From: Ettlia oleoabundans
Taxonomy: Eukaryota; Chlorophyta; Chlorophyceae; Chlamydomonadales
DNA length: 20,963 nucleotides
Reading direction: 5' to 3'
NCBI GenBank assembly: GCA_019693395.1
Contig: JAAMXP010001444.1
Location: 1-20,963, forward strand
Position 1 is the stretch's first letter, and every line of letters begins with the position of its first letter. Both the position numbers and the translations under genes were made by a program. Below, in pieces: positions 18,576 through 20,963 of this stretch. The notes under the pieces are model-generated. The model saw nothing but the letters and a program-made list of their open reading frames with translations. It did no database searches and was not told the DNA's origin.

Positions 18576-20892
18576 ATGGGAACGCTAGCTATGCCGCGCA
18601 GAAGCTTCTTGATTGTGATTTCGCTGCTGGCGCTGTCAGTAGCCGCGGCCGAGGAAGGCAAGGATCAGAAGGCGAGCAAAGGAGTACAGCACTTGGCTGA
18701 TTCACAGTGCTCGGTTTCTGTTGCCTTATAATATTCCAAGGCGGCATGGTTGCAGTTAAGCGCCAGCCGCTCGTCCTGTCCAAGAGCTCAAGCGCTGGCG
18801 CCGCGGCCGTCATTAGGGCCTTGACCCCCAAAGCTTCTCAAGTGGTTCACCTGTCGTTGCAGGCCACTGATATTACCACGTCAATGGTCGGTCCCAATGG
18901 ATCAGCCGGTGCAGCAGCATATAACGCATCCAGACCCGAGACCAAGTTGACTGCCGCTGCAGTTGGGGAAGGTGGTGCAGGGGACGCAGAGGACGCGATT
19001 GAGGTACCAGTGGTGCTGCCAGAGCACCCCACAGATGAACAGGATGCTTACCTGTGCACGTCTGTGCAACTGCCAGACCGGCCATTCAAGTTGGTGGGCA
19101 TCAGCCCCAACTCGGATCAGCAGGTTGTGCACCACATGCTGCTGTTTGGTGAGTGCACAGCACAACCTAGAGACGCACTCGCTGCAGGGCAGACAGGCAG
19201 GCTGCTTACGTTGGCCAGTCCCTGAGCCGAAGGGTGGACGGGCACAATGAACAGCAGTCGTGTAGCGGTCGCACGGTGCAACAGGGCCTGCCCAGCTGCA
19301 GTCCAATTGAGGCAGCCGTGGGGCCCACCAGCACTGACCTTGAGGCACCAACAAAGGCCAGCAAAGCAGCTGGTTGCACTAGCTGCCCCTGCCGGTGTTG
19401 CTATGCTAAACTGGTATGCCAAGTTTGCTTTGTTGCCGGGACGGTCCGACACTATCTGTCTTGGTACTCGACCCCACTGTGCCTGGCGCAGGCTGCAAAG
19501 CTCCTGCAGACAGCAGCAAGGTGTGGGACTGCCGCATGGCCAGCGCCTGTGCTGACAGCGGCAGTGAGAATGTGCTGTATGGCTGGGGCAAGAATGCGCC
19601 AGCCATGGCTGTCCCTGAGGGAGCCGGCTTCAGCGTGGGCCCCGGCACGAGCATCCGCACCGTGGTACTGCAGGTGAGCTAAGGGCAGCTGGCTGGCTGG
19701 GTGGTTCCATGACAGGTAGCTGGGTGAATGGGCAGATTTGGGCTGGCTCGCGCTCGTTGGCTGCACAGGCAGAAATGCGGACAAAAACGGTTGGATTGCA
19801 GTGGCATACAACAAAGCATCAACTGCTCTTTGCCTGCATGCGGCCGCTGACTAGCGCTGCCCGCTGCTCTTTCTGCAGCATCAATTTGTACTCGCTTCGC
19901 ACAGCCAAGGATGCTCCCCAGCTGCCCAAAGCGTCACCAAATCATCTCCTTCACGCTTGTTGCACAGATTCACTACTTGAATGGGCGGCCCGCCAATGAT
20001 ACCTCAGGGCTCACGCTCCATCTCAGCCCCCGAGAAATCCCCCATTCGGCAGGCATGGTTGCCTTTGCTTCCACATTCACCATCCCAGCACGCACCCCAG
20101 AAACGCTGGTGGAGAACAGCTGCTGCTACAGCGGCTGGGAACCGCTGCACGGCTTTGCCACCCGTGTGCACACGCATGCGCTGGGCAGGTGAGCTGAATG
20201 GCAGCCTGGTAGGCTGTTCCCGACAGATGGCCAGCAAGTGGCGGCAGGCAGGCAGGCAGACTGCTGCCAGGCCCCGCATGCTGTGTAGGGACAATCATTA
20301 GTTCCTTGCCGCTGTCATTCCTTGCCGCTTCAACCACTGGGGCACGAGAGCTTTTCGAGCATTTGCCGCTTTGTTCTCCAACAACACTATACTGTCCCAC
20401 TGCCCTGGCCCAGACACAAGCACAGCCCAACACAATGCTTACCCCGCATTATTTAGCACGACCCATTAGTGTGCATTCCCAGCAGAGAGGTTTACCTGGA
20501 CCGCTGGGCTGATGGAGGTGCATCTGAGCCTAACCGAGTGGTCAGCCTGGACCCTCAGCAGCCCCAGGCAAGCAGCATGGGTGATGCTGTCTGTTGCTGC
20601 TGCTCTGCCGCTGTCGCTGCTGTGTTAGCTGCTGTCGCTGCTATTGATTAGCATGTCGGGATGACTGGTAGCTGCGGGGGCGGCTGCCAAGGCGCTGTGT
20701 CTCCCAGTGCAGCCTCACCCTGCCTCCAGCGTCGACAATTGAGCACCTGGTGTTGTTATGGCGTTTGCTTTCAGCCTGCACTTGCAAGCCGCGTGTCCAT
20801 CTGTGCAGGGTTTCTACCCCGTCAAACCCGAGGCCACTGTGCTGCCTGGGGACTACCTGGGCATGGCCTGCCGCTTCAATAGCTCCGCAGTA
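18576..20892 (+). CDS. Peptidylglycine alpha-hydroxylating monooxygenase (PHM)-type copper enzyme, N-terminal part
   Basis: Visible exons: 18576-18683, 18863-19148, 19492-19673, 19968-20188, 20486-20567 and 20809-20892, all in frame (321 residues so far); a GTGAGT donor follows at 20893 and the gene leaves the window. A signal peptide is visible (RRSFLIVISLLALSVAAA); the in-frame ATG at 18591 may be the true start. The core reads DAYLCTSVQLPD, then ISPNSDQQVVHHMLLFGC, LYGWGKNAPAMAVPEGAGFSVG, VVLQIHYLNG, GFATRVHTHALGR and FYPV...PGDYLGMACRFNS. His126, His127 and His194 correspond to the CuH ligands and His260 and His262 to two CuM ligands of rat PHM; the CuM methionine lies beyond the edge. 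PHM uses copper, ascorbate and O2 to hydroxylate peptidyl-glycine in the secretory pathway, the first step of peptide amidation. The donor of intron 1 (GTACAG) is the weakest junction. Whether a lyase domain follows cannot be seen. Confidence 0.85.
20243..20258 (+). repeat. (GGCA)4 simple repeat in a PHM intron
   Basis: Four tandem GGCA units lie in the intron 20189-20485. No function is suggested. Confidence 0.6.
20568..20808 (+). other. GC-AG intron of the PHM gene
   Basis: The upstream exon ends CAGCAGCCCCAG and the intron begins GCAAGC; it ends CTGTGCAG before GGTTTCTACCCC. This joins DPQQPQ to GFYPVKPEATVLPGD, as expected from PHM homologues (P-Q-x-F-Y-P-V). The nearest GT (GGGTGATG, 12 bp on) would give the wrong phase. 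The intron also holds CTG/CTGTCG-rich sequence at about 20590-20640. Confidence 0.8.
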
Positions 20893-20963
20893 GTGAGTGC
20901 TTGGGCGCTGTAGCACGGGAGTCGGTATTCCTGTGCTGTGATTTTGGTGGGTGGGTGTGGGTG

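Noticed and set aside
1..20963. tRNA, rRNA, CRISPR, intact transposon or virus insertion
   Set aside because: No tRNA-like T-loop with a matching acceptor stem, no regularly spaced repeats, and no transposase, reverse transcriptase or capsid-like frames were found by eye on either strand.

Overview
The window reads as nuclear DNA of a unicellular green alga (core chlorophyte). The genes are intron-dense: eight to nine exons for genes of 420-570 codons, introns mostly 170-370 bp with GTG/GTGAG-type donors and TGCAG-type acceptors. Base composition is moderately GC-rich. Transit-peptide-like N-termini are present, and the algal poly(A) signal TGTAA appears at gene ends on the minus strand. No bacterial operons, tRNA or rRNA genes, CRISPR arrays or intact transposons were seen. 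Class or genus cannot be fixed from sequence reading alone. All gene models below were spliced by hand; every junction keeps the reading frame, but there is no transcript evidence.

Layout, left to right. (1) 760-1, minus: N-terminal part of a type II membrane sulfotransferase, running off the left edge. (2) 4613-1126, minus: a complete nine-exon CrtI-type (phytoene-desaturase-like) FAD enzyme with a plastid-type leader, 567 aa. (3) 5023-8294, plus, divergent from the previous gene: an eight-exon mRNA cap guanine-N7 methyltransferase with a glutamine-rich tail, 418 aa. (4) 9409-8449, minus, convergent with the methyltransferase: a small secreted protein of unknown function, three exons, 224 aa. 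(5) 13249-10739, minus: a TPR protein of the RMDN (regulator of microtubule dynamics) type, six exons, 472 aa. (6) 14256-16158, plus: a stand-alone Lon N-terminal-domain protein with a transit-like leader, six exons, 366 aa. (7) about 18136-17421, minus: a weak two-exon hypothetical gene. (8) 18576 to the right edge, plus: a secretory-pathway copper monooxygenase of the peptidylglycine alpha-hydroxylating (PHM) type, six exons visible, continuing past the window.

The genes do not form an obvious pathway; this looks like an ordinary stretch of algal chromosome. The points most worth a second look are the CrtI-type enzyme in a green lineage, the PHM with five of six copper ligands visible, two GC-AG introns sharing the same GCAAGC donor, the methyltransferase's resemblance to large-DNA-virus-type cap methyltransferases, and a 26-bp tandem duplication that carries two minus-strand poly(A) signals.
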